Assembly (NCBI RefSeq): GCF_001509555.1
Contig: NZ_LMAS01000003.1
Span: 1,100-65,099, forward strand
Direction of reading: 5' to 3'
DNA: 64,000 nucleotides
Source of the DNA: Bacillus sp. FJAT-29937
GTDB taxonomy: Bacteria > Bacillota > Bacilli > Bacillales > Cytobacillaceae
The translations under genes and the position numbers were made by a program. The notes beneath the pieces are model-generated. The model searched no databases and had not been told where the DNA came from. It was given only the letters and a program-made list of their open reading frames with translations. Below are positions 27,411-36,756 of this stretch, in pieces. Numbering within the stretch: position 1 is the first letter of the stretch; each line of letters begins with the position of its first letter.

Positions 27411-28406
27411 TTATTTCATTACGCCTTCAGCAATTTCCGTGTTAACAAGATCTTTGTAATCTACCCGTTTCGGAAGCTCGCCGGCCTCTTCCATAATGTT
27501 TTGTAAGTTATCCCATTCTTCATTATCTAAGATTGGGTCGGTTGCATAGGAGCCTTGGCCCTTATAGCGCTCGACAACCATTTCAATAATATCGAGCTCA
27601 GTGTTATCGAAGAAGCCTTTAATAACCTCAGCTGTTTCCTTGGCGCTATGTGTATCTACCCATTGCTGTGCCTTATAAACGGCTCTAGTAAATTTATCAA
27701 CCGTTTCTTTATTATCGTTAATATAGCTCTGTTTCGTCATGAAAGTAGTATATGGGATGTGCCCTGACTCTGTTCCGAAAGAGGCGACAATATGACCTTT
27801 TCCTTCTTTTTCAAACACGCTTGCTGTAGGTTCGAAAAGCTGGACAAACTCACCAGTGCCTGAAGCAAAAGCCGGAGCAATATTAGCGAAATCTACATTC
27901 TGGATAAGATCCAAATCCTTATGGGGATCGATTCCGTGCTTTTTCAACACAAATTCTCCAGCCATTTGCGGCATGCCGCCTTTACGCTGACCTAGGAAGG
28001 TCGTTCCCTTTAACATATCCCATGTAAAATTCTCAATCTTGTTGCGTGAAACTAGAAATGTTCCGTCTGTCTGTGTGAGCTGTGCGAAGTTAATAACCGG
28101 ATCATTTGAACCTTGGGCAGAAACGTAAATAGAGGTCTCAGATCCGACAAGAGCAACATCAATACTGTCGGAAAGAAGCGCGGTCATCGTTTTGTCTCCG
28201 CCAGCTGTCGTTGTAAGCGTAACATTCAGCCCTTCTTCTTCAAAAAATCCCTTTTCAATCGCAACATATTGCGGTGCATAGAAAATGGAACGTGTTACTT
28301 CACCAATCCGTACATTTTGAACTTCATCTTTTCCACATGCTGCTAATGGTATAATTAGAATGGAAATGAACAGGAGTGAAAAACTAATCTTTAGCCACTT
28401 TTTCAT
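27411..28406 (-). CDS. ytlA: ABC-transporter substrate-binding lipoprotein YtlA (NMT1/THI5-like)
   Basis: A 331-aa lipoprotein: signal peptide with lipobox LAAC (C24). The mature domain contains SIFYAPQYVAIEKGFFEEEGLNV, typical of the SsuA/THI5-like family binding alkanesulfonates, nitrate or thiamine-pyrimidine precursors. GGGAGG precedes the ATG. Heads ytlA-ytlC-ytlD, with a 159-base gap before ytlC. No riboswitch is visible upstream, so the ligand is undetermined. Confidence 0.9.
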   Translation of the reverse strand: MKKWLKISFSLLFISILIIPLAACGKDEVQNVRIGEVTRSIFYAPQYVAIEKGFFEEEGLNVTLTTTAGGDKTMTALLSDSIDVALVGSETSIYVSAQGSNDPVINFAQLTQTDGTFLVSRNKIENFTWDMLKGTTFLGQRKGGMPQMAGEFVLKKHGIDPHKDLDLIQNVDFANIAPAFASGTGEFVQLFEPTASVFEKEGKGHIVASFGTESGHIPYTTFMTKQSYINDNKETVDKFTRAVYKAQQWVDTHSAKETAEVIKGFFDNTELDIIEMVVERYKGQGSYATDPILDNEEWDNLQNIMEEAGELPKRVDYKDLVNTEIAEGVMK

Positions 28407-28566
28407 AGATCGTACCTCCCGAAATAGGAAAATAATAAGCTTTTAAGCCTACATTATCGTATGAGTGTGACAAAATTGTGTGAATGCCTATATAAAAAAT
28501 AAAAATTTCTGATAAGTGGGACATAAAGACGTAAACCACCTAGTCATCAAAAAGGAGTTGAGCAAC

Positions 28567-29340
28567 ATGATAAGTAAACAGAGATTTCCATCACCAAACC
28601 CGAATATTGAGTTATCGATTGTCACTTATTTATCTGGTGACTTAAAAATAAAAGGCCTGCTTGCAGAACCGAAGGATGAAGCCATTTATGACGGGTTTCT
28701 ATATTTGCGTGGAGGTATAAAAAATGTGGGCCAAGTTCGCCCCGCACGAATCGTTCAGTTTGCATCGGAAGGATTTATCGTCTTTGCGCCATTTTACCGG
28801 GGAAATCAAGGAGGGGATGGGAATGAAGACTTCGCTGGTGAAGATCGAGAAGACGCATTTTCCGCCTTTCAATTATTGCAATCCCATCCACGTGTGAAGG
28901 GTGTACATATTTTTGGCTTTTCAAGAGGGGGCGTGATGGCATTACTCACAGCTCTCGAGTTTCCTAAGGTAAAATCGCTTGTCACTTGGGGTGGGGTTAG
29001 TGATATGTTCTTAACCTATGAGGAGAGAAAGGACTTGCGAAGAATGATGAAAAGGGTTATTGGCGGTACCCCGACAAAATATCCGGACAGATATGAATAC
29101 CGTACACCGCTTTTTGAATTGGAAAAGCTTGAAGCACCTGTATTGATCATTCACGGTGAGCAGGATCACAATGTTTCCATTGAGCATGCCTACAGGCTTG
29201 AGAAAAGATTAAGGTCATTAGGTAAGGAAGTGGAAAGCTGGTATTTTCGAGAGTTTACACATTATTTTCCACCAGCCATAAATAGAAGAGTTGTAAGGGA
29301 TTTAACAAAATGGATGAAAAGCAGGAAAGATCCTAAATGA
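28567..29340 (+). CDS. ytmA: Alpha/beta hydrolase YtmA (prolyl oligopeptidase-like)
   Basis: A 257-aa serine hydrolase, same length as B. subtilis YtmA. The nucleophile elbow is GFSRGGVM, the acid is in IIHGEQDHNVS, and the His is in REFTHYFPP. LYLRGGIKNVG probably forms the oxyanion region. ATG at 28567 with AAAGGAG upstream is chosen over an upstream frame without one. The family includes dipeptidyl-peptidase and acylaminoacyl-peptidase domains; the substrate is unknown. Confidence 0.88.
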   Translation: MISKQRFPSPNPNIELSIVTYLSGDLKIKGLLAEPKDEAIYDGFLYLRGGIKNVGQVRPARIVQFASEGFIVFAPFYRGNQGGDGNEDFAGEDREDAFSAFQLLQSHPRVKGVHIFGFSRGGVMALLTALEFPKVKSLVTWGGVSDMFLTYEERKDLRRMMKRVIGGTPTKYPDRYEYRTPLFELEKLEAPVLIIHGEQDHNVSIEHAYRLEKRLRSLGKEVESWYFREFTHYFPPAINRRVVRDLTKWMKSRKDPK

Positions 29341-29373
29341 AAAAGGGTGCCCACTCGGGACACCCTAATTTTA
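29341..29373. terminator. Terminator between ytmA and pckA
   Basis: AGGGTG(C)CC/GGACACCCT hairpin followed by AATTTTAT; flanked by A-run on the left, so it can serve both convergent genes. Confidence 0.85.
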
Positions 29374-29380
29374 TACGTTA

Positions 29381-30967
29381 TTAAGCAACTGGTCCGCCTT
29401 GCTCTTCGATTTTAGCAGGGACGTTTGAGAATTTCTTGAAGTTTTCACGGAATTGAGAAGCTAGTTCCTTCGCTTTAGCTTCATAAACTGCTTCGTTAGC
29501 CCATGTTTTGCTAGGCTGAAGCACTTCATCTGGTACGCCTGGTACATGTAAAGGAATTTCAAGACCAAAGATTTCGTCTTTAATCGTTTCTACACTATTT
29601 AATTCGCCTTCTAGAGCGGATTGTACCATCGCACGAGTGTAAGCAAGCTTCATACGGTTACCAACGCCGTATTCGCCGCCAGTCCAGCCTGTATTCACAA
29701 GGAATACTTTTGCATTATGCTCATCAATCTTCTTCCCAAGCATTTCCGCATACTCTGTAGCAGGAAGCGGAAGGAATGGAGAACCAAAGCAAGTTGAGAA
29801 TGTTGCTTGCGGTGACGTAATTCCACGCTCTGTACCAGCAAGCTTAGAAGTGTATCCGCTTAGGAAGTGGTACATTGCTTGCTCTTTGGATAGCTTAGCG
29901 ATTGGAGGCAATACACCAAAGGCATCAGCTGTTAAGAATACAATTGTATTTGGGTGACCGGCAATGCTTGGGTCAACAATATTATCAATCGCTTGAAGCG
30001 GATAAGCTGCACGAGTATTTTCTGTTAAGGAATTATCGTCATAATCAGCAACACGAGAATCGCTGTTAATGACAACATTTTCAAGAACAGAACCGAAACG
30101 GATCGCATCAAAGATTTGTGGTTCTTTTTCACGAGTTAGGCCGATGGTTTTTGCGTAGCATCCGCCTTCAATATTGAATACGCCATTAGGTGACCAGCCG
30201 TGCTCGTCGTCACCGATAAGACGGCGATTCGGATCAGCAGATAATGTCGTTTTACCAGTCCCAGAAAGTCCGAAGAAAAGAGCAACATCTCCTTCCAGAC
30301 CAACGTTTGCAGAGCAGTGCATAGGTAAAATACCGTTTTCTGGAAGTAAATAGTTCATAACAGAGAAAATAGACTTTTTAATTTCGCCAGCATATTCAGT
30401 TCCGCCAATTAATACGGTACGGCGTTCGAAGGAAACAATAATGAATGTTTCAGAATTTGTGCCATCCACAGCCGGATCAGCTTTAAAGTTTGGAGCAGAA
30501 ATAACTGTAAATTCAGCATGATGATCTAATAAATCCCCAGCTTCTGGGCGAATGAAAAGCTGATGAGCAAATAAATTATGCCAAGCATACTCATTTATAA
30601 CTTGAATCGGAAGACGATGTTTTTTGTCAGCACCAGCGAATCCTTTAAAAACAAATACCTCATCTTTTTCTTGTAAGTAGTTTATTACTTTATCATAAAG
30701 GTTTGAAAAAGCTTCTTCTGAGATAGGCTGATTTACTTTACCCCAGTCAACTTTATCTTTCGAAGATGCTTCTTCAACAATATATTTATCTTTAGGAGAA
30801 CGGCCAGTGTACTTTCCAGTTGTTGCACAAACAGCACCAGTTGAAGTAAGTGAGCCTTCTTTACGATTTAATACCTTCTCCACAAGCTGCGGAACAGATA
30901 ATTGAACTTGAATATTATTTCCCTTTAATAATTCAGTTAATTTATTCGGAATGCTAACAGAATTCAT
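29381..30967 (-). CDS. pckA: Phosphoenolpyruvate carboxykinase (ATP), PckA
   Basis: Gluconeogenic enzyme (528 aa) converting oxaloacetate and ATP to phosphoenolpyruvate. The kinase P-loop is [11 protein letters not shown], with the PEPCK motifs [18 protein letters not shown] and [15 protein letters not shown] lies ten bases upstream of the ATG. Monocistronic, with a CcpN-like operator overlapping its -10 region. Confidence 0.97.
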   Translation of the reverse strand: MNSVSIPNKLTELLKGNNIQVQLSVPQLVEKVLNRKEGSLTSTGAVCATTGKYTGRSPKDKYIVEEASSKDKVDWGKVNQPISEEAFSNLYDKVINYLQEKDEVFVFKGFAGADKKHRLPIQVINEYAWHNLFAHQLFIRPEAGDLLDHHAEFTVISAPNFKADPAVDGTNSETFIIVSFERRTVLIGGTEYAGEIKKSIFSVMNYLLPENGILPMHCSANVGLEGDVALFFGLSGTGKTTLSADPNRRLIGDDEHGWSPNGVFNIEGGCYAKTIGLTREKEPQIFDAIRFGSVLENVVINSDSRVADYDDNSLTENTRAAYPLQAIDNIVDPSIAGHPNTIVFLTADAFGVLPPIAKLSKEQAMYHFLSGYTSKLAGTERGITSPQATFSTCFGSPFLPLPATEYAEMLGKKIDEHNAKVFLVNTGWTGGEYGVGNRMKLAYTRAMVQSALEGELNSVETIKDEIFGLEIPLHVPGVPDEVLQPSKTWANEAVYEAKAKELASQFRENFKKFSNVPAKIEEQGGPVA

Positions 30968-31022
30968 CAGAAGAATACCTTCCTTTTACGTTAAATTTAT
31001 GAAAGACACTTAATTTACAAAT

Positions 31023-31033
31023 AGTATAACACA
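31023..31033 (-). promoter_or_regulatory. CcpN-like operator over the pckA -10 box
   Basis: On the minus strand TGTGTTATACT matches the published CcpN consensus TRTGHYATAYW at every position and contains the putative -10 TATACT. In B. subtilis CcpN represses pckA and gapB in glycolytic conditions. The -35 is not clear. Confidence 0.7.
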
Positions 31034-31193
31034 TTCAAATGATTAATCTATACTAATTGTAGTTTTTTTTCATTAATTATTTTCCTCTTTTTGAACAATA
31101 ATAATTCCGCCTAACGAAGTTGCGCTACCTAAATTGAATAGGATAAAAATATGATAAACTAAGGATATAAATAAAGAAGAGGGCTGGTGTTAG

Positions 31194-31568
31194 GTGAAAA
31201 CGATTGCATTATACGACGAAACATGCAGTTTATGCAAGGAATCTAAACAATTTTTTGAAAAAATTGATTGGTTTCACAAAGTAAGCTGGATTTCACTGCA
31301 GGAATATGAAAAAAACCGCCATTCCATAACGTTCGATAAAATCAGCTTACGACGGGAGCTTCATATTATGTCTCCCGGTGGAAAAGTCCGTAAAGGCTTT
31401 GAGGCTATCAGGTATTTATTCTTGCTTTCTCCTCCGTTAACCCTATTTGGATCATGTTTATATTTACCTGGAATGTCGTTTTTAGGTAATCCTCTATATA
31501 AATGGGTAGCTAAAAATAGACATAAATTTTTCAGGGGAAAATGTGACAATGGCAGTTGTTCATTATGA
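31194..31568 (+). CDS. DCC-family thiol-disulfide oxidoreductase-like protein (DUF393)
   Basis: A 124-aa protein with the DUF393 signature YDETCSLCKES (C11, C14), like a thioredoxin-fold CxxC, and the family RYLFLL...P stretch. The tail carries two more cysteines (CDNGSC). DUF393 members are predicted oxidoreductases; related YuxK exists in B. subtilis. Start GTG with only a weak AGAGGG about 14 bases upstream, so the exact start is uncertain. Confidence 0.8.
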   Translation: MKTIALYDETCSLCKESKQFFEKIDWFHKVSWISLQEYEKNRHSITFDKISLRRELHIMSPGGKVRKGFEAIRYLFLLSPPLTLFGSCLYLPGMSFLGNPLYKWVAKNRHKFFRGKCDNGSCSL

Positions 31569-31613
31569 TGTGCATGGACTAAAAAAAAACACCAAAATAA
31601 ATGAATAATTTTA

Positions 31614-31643
31614 TTGACTTCCTTTTATATATTACGTTATGAT
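31614..31643 (+). promoter_or_regulatory. SigA promoter of metK
   Basis: TTGACT (31614-31619), 18-base spacer, TATGAT (31638-31643), about 20 bases before the SAM riboswitch. Confidence 0.75.
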
Positions 31644-31662
31644 TTATCCTTGAACGGATACT

Positions 31663-31802
31663 CTCTTATCCCGAGCTGGCGGAGGGACAGGCCCAATGAA
31701 GCCCAGCAACCTGCTAAACGATTTTAACAAGTATGCTTTAGCATATTTGATTTAGCAAAGGTGCTAAACCTGACGCAAGGATTATTCCTTGAACGATAAG
31801 AG
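31663..31802 (+). ncRNA. SAM-I riboswitch (S-box)
   Basis: P1 arms CTCTTATC/GATAAGAG enclose the S-box core: CCGAGCTGGCGGAGGGAC, GGCCCAATGAAGCCCAGCAA, GGTGCTAAACCTGACGC. It precedes metK, a standard S-box target. GTGAAAGG after P1 can pair with CCTTTTCAC in the terminator, giving the alternative antiterminator, so SAM binding should stop transcription before metK. Confidence 0.97.
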
Positions 31803-31826
31803 TGAAAGGCGCGAATCGATTTGCTT

Positions 31827-31863
31827 CAACCTTTTCACACAGATGGAAAGGTTTTTTATTTTG
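31827..31863 (+). terminator. SAM-riboswitch-controlled terminator
   Basis: AACCTTTTC/GGAAAGGTT hairpin followed by a T run, the expression platform of the S-box leader. Confidence 0.92.
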
Positions 31864-31982
31864 CATTTTGAGGGTTAGTTTCTTGAAAAGCCTATACGCT
31901 AATCATAAAAACTCCAAACTTACTTCATACTAATTAGGGAATGAGTTCCGTATCATTTTTTATATAAGGGAGGAACATCAGC

Positions 31983-33182
31983 ATGTCAACAAAACGTCGT
32001 TTGTTTACATCTGAATCAGTAACTGAAGGTCATCCGGATAAAATTTGTGACCAAATTTCTGATGCCATTTTAGATGCCATTTTAGCTCAGGATGCAAATG
32101 CCCGTGTAGCAGCAGAAACATCTGTTACAACAGGTTTAGTTCTAATTGCAGGGGAAATTACTACATCTTCATATGTAGATATTCCAAAAATCGTTCGCGA
32201 AACAGTAAAAGAGATCGGCTATACTCGTGCAAAATACGGCTTTGATTCCGAAACTTGTGCGGTATTAACTTCTATCGATGAGCAATCACCAGATATTGCG
32301 ATGGGGGTTGACCAAGCTTTAGAGGCTCGTGAAGGGCAAATGACTGATGAAGAAATTGAAGCAATTGGTGCTGGTGACCAAGGGTTAATGTTTGGATTTG
32401 CATGTAATGAAACGAAGGAGCTAATGCCGCTTCCAATTTCATTATCTCATAAATTGGCACGCCGTTTGACTGAAGTGCGCAAAGAAGAAATCCTTCCATA
32501 CCTTCGTCCAGATGGAAAAACACAAGTAACAGTTGAGTATGATGAAAATAACAAGCCTGTCCGTATTGATACGATCGTTATTTCTACTCAACATCACCCT
32601 GAAATTAGCTTAGAGCAAATTCAGCGCAATATTAAAGAGCATGTCATCAATCCAGTTGTTCCAAAAGAACTAATTGATGAGAATACGAAATACTTTATTA
32701 ACCCTACTGGCCGTTTCGTAATCGGCGGACCACAAGGGGATGCTGGCTTAACTGGCCGCAAAATTATCGTTGATACTTACGGCGGATACGCTCGTCACGG
32801 CGGCGGTGCATTCTCTGGAAAGGATCCAACAAAGGTTGACCGCTCCGCTGCTTATGCTGCACGTTATGTAGCGAAAAACATCGTTGCTGCAGGCTTAGCT
32901 GATAAAGTTGAAGTACAGCTTGCTTATGCAATCGGAGTAGCACAGCCAGTATCTATTTCCATTGATACTTTCGGAACAGGCAATGTAGATGAAGACGTGT
33001 TAGTTGACTTAGTTCGCAAAAACTTCGACCTTCGTCCAGCTGGCATTATTAATATGCTAAACCTGCGCCGTCCAATCTATAAGCAAACTGCTGCTTATGG
33101 CCATTTTGGACGCACAGATATTGATCTTCCATGGGAACGTACAGATAAAGCTGAAGCATTACGTGCAGAGGCTTTAAAATAA
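31983..33182 (+). CDS. metK: S-adenosylmethionine synthetase MetK
   Basis: A 399-aa enzyme making SAM from methionine and ATP. Family motifs are [32 protein letters not shown] and [28 protein letters not shown] precedes the ATG. Under SAM riboswitch control and followed by its own terminator. Codon usage looks like that of a highly expressed gene. Confidence 0.98.
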   Translation: MSTKRRLFTSESVTEGHPDKICDQISDAILDAILAQDANARVAAETSVTTGLVLIAGEITTSSYVDIPKIVRETVKEIGYTRAKYGFDSETCAVLTSIDEQSPDIAMGVDQALEAREGQMTDEEIEAIGAGDQGLMFGFACNETKELMPLPISLSHKLARRLTEVRKEEILPYLRPDGKTQVTVEYDENNKPVRIDTIVISTQHHPEISLEQIQRNIKEHVINPVVPKELIDENTKYFINPTGRFVIGGPQGDAGLTGRKIIVDTYGGYARHGGGAFSGKDPTKVDRSAAYAARYVAKNIVAAGLADKVEVQLAYAIGVAQPVSISIDTFGTGNVDEDVLVDLVRKNFDLRPAGIINMLNLRRPIYKQTAAYGHFGRTDIDLPWERTDKAEALRAEALK

Positions 33183-33187
33183 TAATG

Positions 33188-33231
33188 AAAAAGCGGAAGC
33201 TGCATTTTTGATGTAACTTCCGCTTTTTTAA
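33188..33231 (+). terminator. Terminator of metK
   Basis: AAAAGCGGAAG(C)T/ACTTCCGCTTTTTT hairpin with a T run. Confidence 0.92.
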
Positions 33232-33373
33232 TTCGTCATATGTTAAGGATGATTTTGAACTCCTACTTCCATTCCTTGCAAACACCTTCCTACTATCTTT
33301 TCCAATCAATAAACAAATACATAGTGCACTTATCATCTAAATTTATTTAAGAATGAGATTGGGTGATAAATAA

Positions 33374-35179
33374 ATGAGCGGCTTTAGTGGATTTGTAAAA
33401 AGAAATCATGATAATACAAATACCCCGGATCGTGAAGTATGTTTTTATGATGAAGAGTTTGGTCTTTTCCATTATCCAAGATGTGAGGTGAAGCCATATT
33501 TCTTTCAAAATGACCGGTATTTGATTGTATTGGATGGGGAGATATTCAATATAAAAGAGCTTAAAGAAGGACTATCTGAAGGTGAATGTTGTGAACCAGA
33601 GGTATTAGTAATTTTATATAGCCAATTAAAAGAAAAAATTGTGGAAAAGCTGCATGGAATGTTTGCTCTTGTTATATGGGATAAGCAGGATAAAGTCTTG
33701 TTTGGTGCAAGAGATCCTTTTGGGATCAAACCTTTTTATTATTATGAAGGAATAGAAAAGATGTATTTTTCCGCTAATAAGAAGAGCATTTGGCAAAGCG
33801 AAGTTTTGAATTTAGATGCATTGCAGCAATATTTAACCTTTCAGTTTGTCCCAGAGCCGGACACGATGACAAATAAAATTCAAAAGCTTGAACCAGGGCA
33901 TTATTTTACAAAGAAAATGGATGGCCCCATGGAGATTATTTGCTATTGGAAAGCAGCCTTTCAACCAGTTTTGAAACAAGAAGCTGAATTTATTCGAGAG
34001 ATACAATCAGCCCTCTATCAGTCAATTCAAATGCATACTGGGAGCGATGCGCCAATTGGATCCTTCCTCTCTGGGGGGATTGATTCCACTATTATTGCTG
34101 CAATTGCAAAGGAATACCATCCAGATTTAAAAACATTTTCAGTTGGGTTTGAGCAGGATGGCTTTAGTGAAATTGACATTGCTGAGGAAACGGCTAAAAG
34201 GCTTGGTGTTGATAATATAAGCAGGATCATTCATCCTGAAGATTTCATTAAGGAGCTGCCGAATATTATCTATTCTTTAGAAGATCCGCTTGCAGATCCA
34301 GCCTGTATTCCGCTTTATTTTGCTGCTAAGGAGGCAAGTAAGCATGTAAAGATAGTATTATCTGGTGAGGGTGCTGATGAATTATTCGGCGGCTATAATA
34401 TTTATCGGGAACCACAGTCCTTAAGGCTCTTTCAATATTTGCCTAATTTGATAAAAGGAATTTTGCAGAAACTTGCGGCTTTTCTTCCGGATGGGATGAA
34501 GGGTAAAAGCTTTATTGAGCGGGGGATTACTCCTTTAGAAGAAAGGTATATTGGCAATGCAAAAATTTTTTCCGAAGTAGAAAAGAGTATGTTCTTTCGA
34601 GAATATAGGGTAGATCTTAGTTATACGAATATAACAGCCTCACTTTACAAAGAGAGTTCTTCATATGATGCGATAAACAAGATGCAGTTTATCGATATTC
34701 ATACTTGGCTTAGAGGAGATATTCTATTAAAAGCTCAAAAAATGACTGGAGCCCATTTGGTGGATTTGCGGGCCCCATTTCTAGATAAAGAGGTATTTGA
34801 GATTGCGTCCCAAATACCGAGCAGGTTAAACATCGCCAATGGAACAACGAAATATATATTGCGGAAAGCAGTGGAAGGAATTGTTCCAGAGCATGTTTTA
34901 CATCGGAAGAAACTGGGCTTTCCCGTTCCTATAAGGTTTTGGCTAAAAAACGAAATGAACGATTGGGCGAGAAAAATTATTCGTGAAAGCGAAACCGATC
35001 ATTTATTTCATAAAGATTATTTGTATAAGCTGCTTGATGACCATTATAACGATCAATTCGATAACTCAAGAAAGCTTTGGACGGTTTTAATGTTTATGAT
35101 ATGGCATGCCATATTTGTTGAAAGAAAGTACGAAAATGAATTAAGTTCAATGAATACGGTTCTGCCAATGGGTATATAA
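33374..35179 (+). CDS. asnB: Asparagine synthetase-like AsnB with degenerate glutaminase domain
   Basis: Class II amidotransferase-type asparagine synthetase, 601 aa against about 632 for B. subtilis AsnB. The C-terminal synthetase half is intact: pyrophosphate loop FLSGGIDST (SGGIDS at 233-238), SVGFEQDGFSEIDIA, LSGEGADELFGGYNIYREP. The N-terminal glutaminase domain is not: the nucleophile Cys2 is Ser (MSGFSGF), the HRGPDSDG-type segment is gone, and LDGEIFN replaces FNGEIYN. Ammonia-dependent amidation may remain. GGGTG lies upstream; stop codons precede the ATG in frame, so no longer start with Cys2 exists. B. subtilis AsnB amidates meso-diaminopimelate in peptidoglycan; either substrate is possible. 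Confidence 0.88.
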   Translation: MSGFSGFVKRNHDNTNTPDREVCFYDEEFGLFHYPRCEVKPYFFQNDRYLIVLDGEIFNIKELKEGLSEGECCEPEVLVILYSQLKEKIVEKLHGMFALVIWDKQDKVLFGARDPFGIKPFYYYEGIEKMYFSANKKSIWQSEVLNLDALQQYLTFQFVPEPDTMTNKIQKLEPGHYFTKKMDGPMEIICYWKAAFQPVLKQEAEFIREIQSALYQSIQMHTGSDAPIGSFLSGGIDSTIIAAIAKEYHPDLKTFSVGFEQDGFSEIDIAEETAKRLGVDNISRIIHPEDFIKELPNIIYSLEDPLADPACIPLYFAAKEASKHVKIVLSGEGADELFGGYNIYREPQSLRLFQYLPNLIKGILQKLAAFLPDGMKGKSFIERGITPLEERYIGNAKIFSEVEKSMFFREYRVDLSYTNITASLYKESSSYDAINKMQFIDIHTWLRGDILLKAQKMTGAHLVDLRAPFLDKEVFEIASQIPSRLNIANGTTKYILRKAVEGIVPEHVLHRKKLGFPVPIRFWLKNEMNDWARKIIRESETDHLFHKDYLYKLLDDHYNDQFDNSRKLWTVLMFMIWHAIFVERKYENELSSMNTVLPMGI

Positions 35180-35233
35180 AACGATAAGAAAGAATAAGTT
35201 ATCTGTAAAAGGACATGTTAAAAAATATCTTGA

Positions 35234-35746
35234 TTATTTCTGCAGTGACTTATAATATTGCGCTTTTTCAGCGTATTCTCTGCTTATTCTTTCCATCTCT
35301 TTAATATCATCAGGTGTTATTTCACGGATTACTTTAGCTGGACGACCAAAAGCAAGTGTATTAGGAGGTATTTTTTTACCTTGAGGAACTAGACTGCCAG
35401 CACCGATAAAGGCTCCTTCACCAATTTCCGCCTGATCAAGAATAATAGAGCCCATGCCAATTAACGCTTTTCGGCGAATAATGCAGCTATGTAAAATAAC
35501 CTGGTGTCCTATTGTCACTTCATCTTCAAGAATTAGAGGGTTGTTAGGGCTCTGGTGCAGTACTGAATTATCTTGAATATTAACCTTTTTTCCAATAATT
35601 GTTGGGGCGACATCCCCTCTTATAACCGTATTGAACCACACACTGGATTCATCCCCGATTTCTACATCCCCTGTAACGGTTGCAAAGTCTGCAATGAAAA
35701 CCGAGTCAGCTATTTTTGGTTGTTTTTCTTTATATGGGTAGATCAT
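35234..35746 (-). CDS. ytoA: Gamma-carbonic anhydrase-like hexapeptide protein YtoA
   Basis: A 170-aa left-handed beta-helix protein of the gamma-carbonic anhydrase family. Metal-binding histidines appear in SVLHQSPN, IGHQVILHSC; hexapeptide repeats such as IGDESS, IGKKVN and IGEGAF run throughout, with a C-terminal helix. AAGGAG precedes the ATG. Catalytic activity of this subfamily is unproven. Divergent from ytpA. Confidence 0.92.
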   Translation of the reverse strand: MIYPYKEKQPKIADSVFIADFATVTGDVEIGDESSVWFNTVIRGDVAPTIIGKKVNIQDNSVLHQSPNNPLILEDEVTIGHQVILHSCIIRRKALIGMGSIILDQAEIGEGAFIGAGSLVPQGKKIPPNTLAFGRPAKVIREITPDDIKEMERISREYAEKAQYYKSLQK

Positions 35747-35908
35747 ATTTGATTCTCCTTGAAATGATTTAATATCTTAATTTTACCATAGAAGTCATCA
35801 ATCTTCTTCATTGATCAATTAGACTTCATTAATGATGAAATACTGTTTCTGGGCTATAATTTAACTATAATAAGTTCGTTTTCAACATGAGGTTTAGGAG
35901 GATTTATA

Positions 35909-36718
35909 ATGTGGAAATGGGAAGCTGAGGGAGAGGCTAAAGGAGTCATTGTGATGGTCCATGGTGCGATGGAGCATCATCGCCGCTACGGCTGGCTTAT
36001 TGAAATGTGGCGTTTATCAGGCTTTCATGTCATTATGGGAGATCTTCCTGGCCAGGGTATGACTACTAGATCGCGGCGAGGTCACATTGATTCATTTGAC
36101 GAATATTTACATGAAGTGAAGGATTGGATACAGGCTGCCTATCAATTAGATTTGCCGGTTTTTCTATTGGGCCATAGCATGGGCGGCTTAATCTCTATTC
36201 GCCTTTTGCAGGAAGAGAGATTGAAATTAGCAGGAGTGATCCTGTCATCCCCTTGTCTTGGTTTAGCAAAGAAACCAAATAAATTCCTTAATATCCTTTC
36301 CTATGTATTAAATCAAATTGTTCCTAGTCTGCGTATGAATTCAGGGATTACAGTGGATATGGCAACTAGAAATAAAGATGTTCGGGATGCTGATGCCAAT
36401 GATACGTTATATGTGACAAAGGTGTCTGTTAGATGGTATCGTGAACTTGTGCATTCGATAAAGCTAAGTTTCGAAAATCTTGATAAAACTCAAGATGTCC
36501 CGCTGCTTGTTATGCAGGGAGGCGAAGACCTAATTGTAAATAAGAAGACAGTCAGCGATTGGTTTAATAAAGCCCCCTTCTCAGAAAAGCGATTTAAAGA
36601 ATGGCCTAAATGCTATCATGAAATCTTTAATGAGCCTGAGAGGGAAGAAGTATTCGAGTATGCGAAAGATTTCGTATATAGCCAGTTAAAGGCCGTAGGA
36701 TATATCGTTAGTGACTAG
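35909..36718 (+). CDS. ytpA: Lysophospholipase-like hydrolase YtpA
   Basis: A 269-aa monoglyceride-lipase-type serine hydrolase. Nucleophile S90 in LLGHSMGGLIS, acid in QGGEDLIVNK, histidine in KCYHEIFNEPE; MVHGAMEHHRRYGW holds the oxyanion hole. B. subtilis YtpA makes the lysophospholipid antibiotic bacilysocin. AGGAGG precedes the ATG. First of ytpA-ytpB, separated by 38 bases. Confidence 0.92.
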   Translation: MWKWEAEGEAKGVIVMVHGAMEHHRRYGWLIEMWRLSGFHVIMGDLPGQGMTTRSRRGHIDSFDEYLHEVKDWIQAAYQLDLPVFLLGHSMGGLISIRLLQEERLKLAGVILSSPCLGLAKKPNKFLNILSYVLNQIVPSLRMNSGITVDMATRNKDVRDADANDTLYVTKVSVRWYRELVHSIKLSFENLDKTQDVPLLVMQGGEDLIVNKKTVSDWFNKAPFSEKRFKEWPKCYHEIFNEPEREEVFEYAKDFVYSQLKAVGYIVSD

Positions 36719-36756
36719 TTACAGCGCTTTGGTTTTTTTAAGGAGTGAGTTTTACT

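Noticed and set aside
31663..31863. SAM riboswitch as a novel element
   Set aside because: Every conserved S-box block is present and metK is a known target, so it is described as a feature only.
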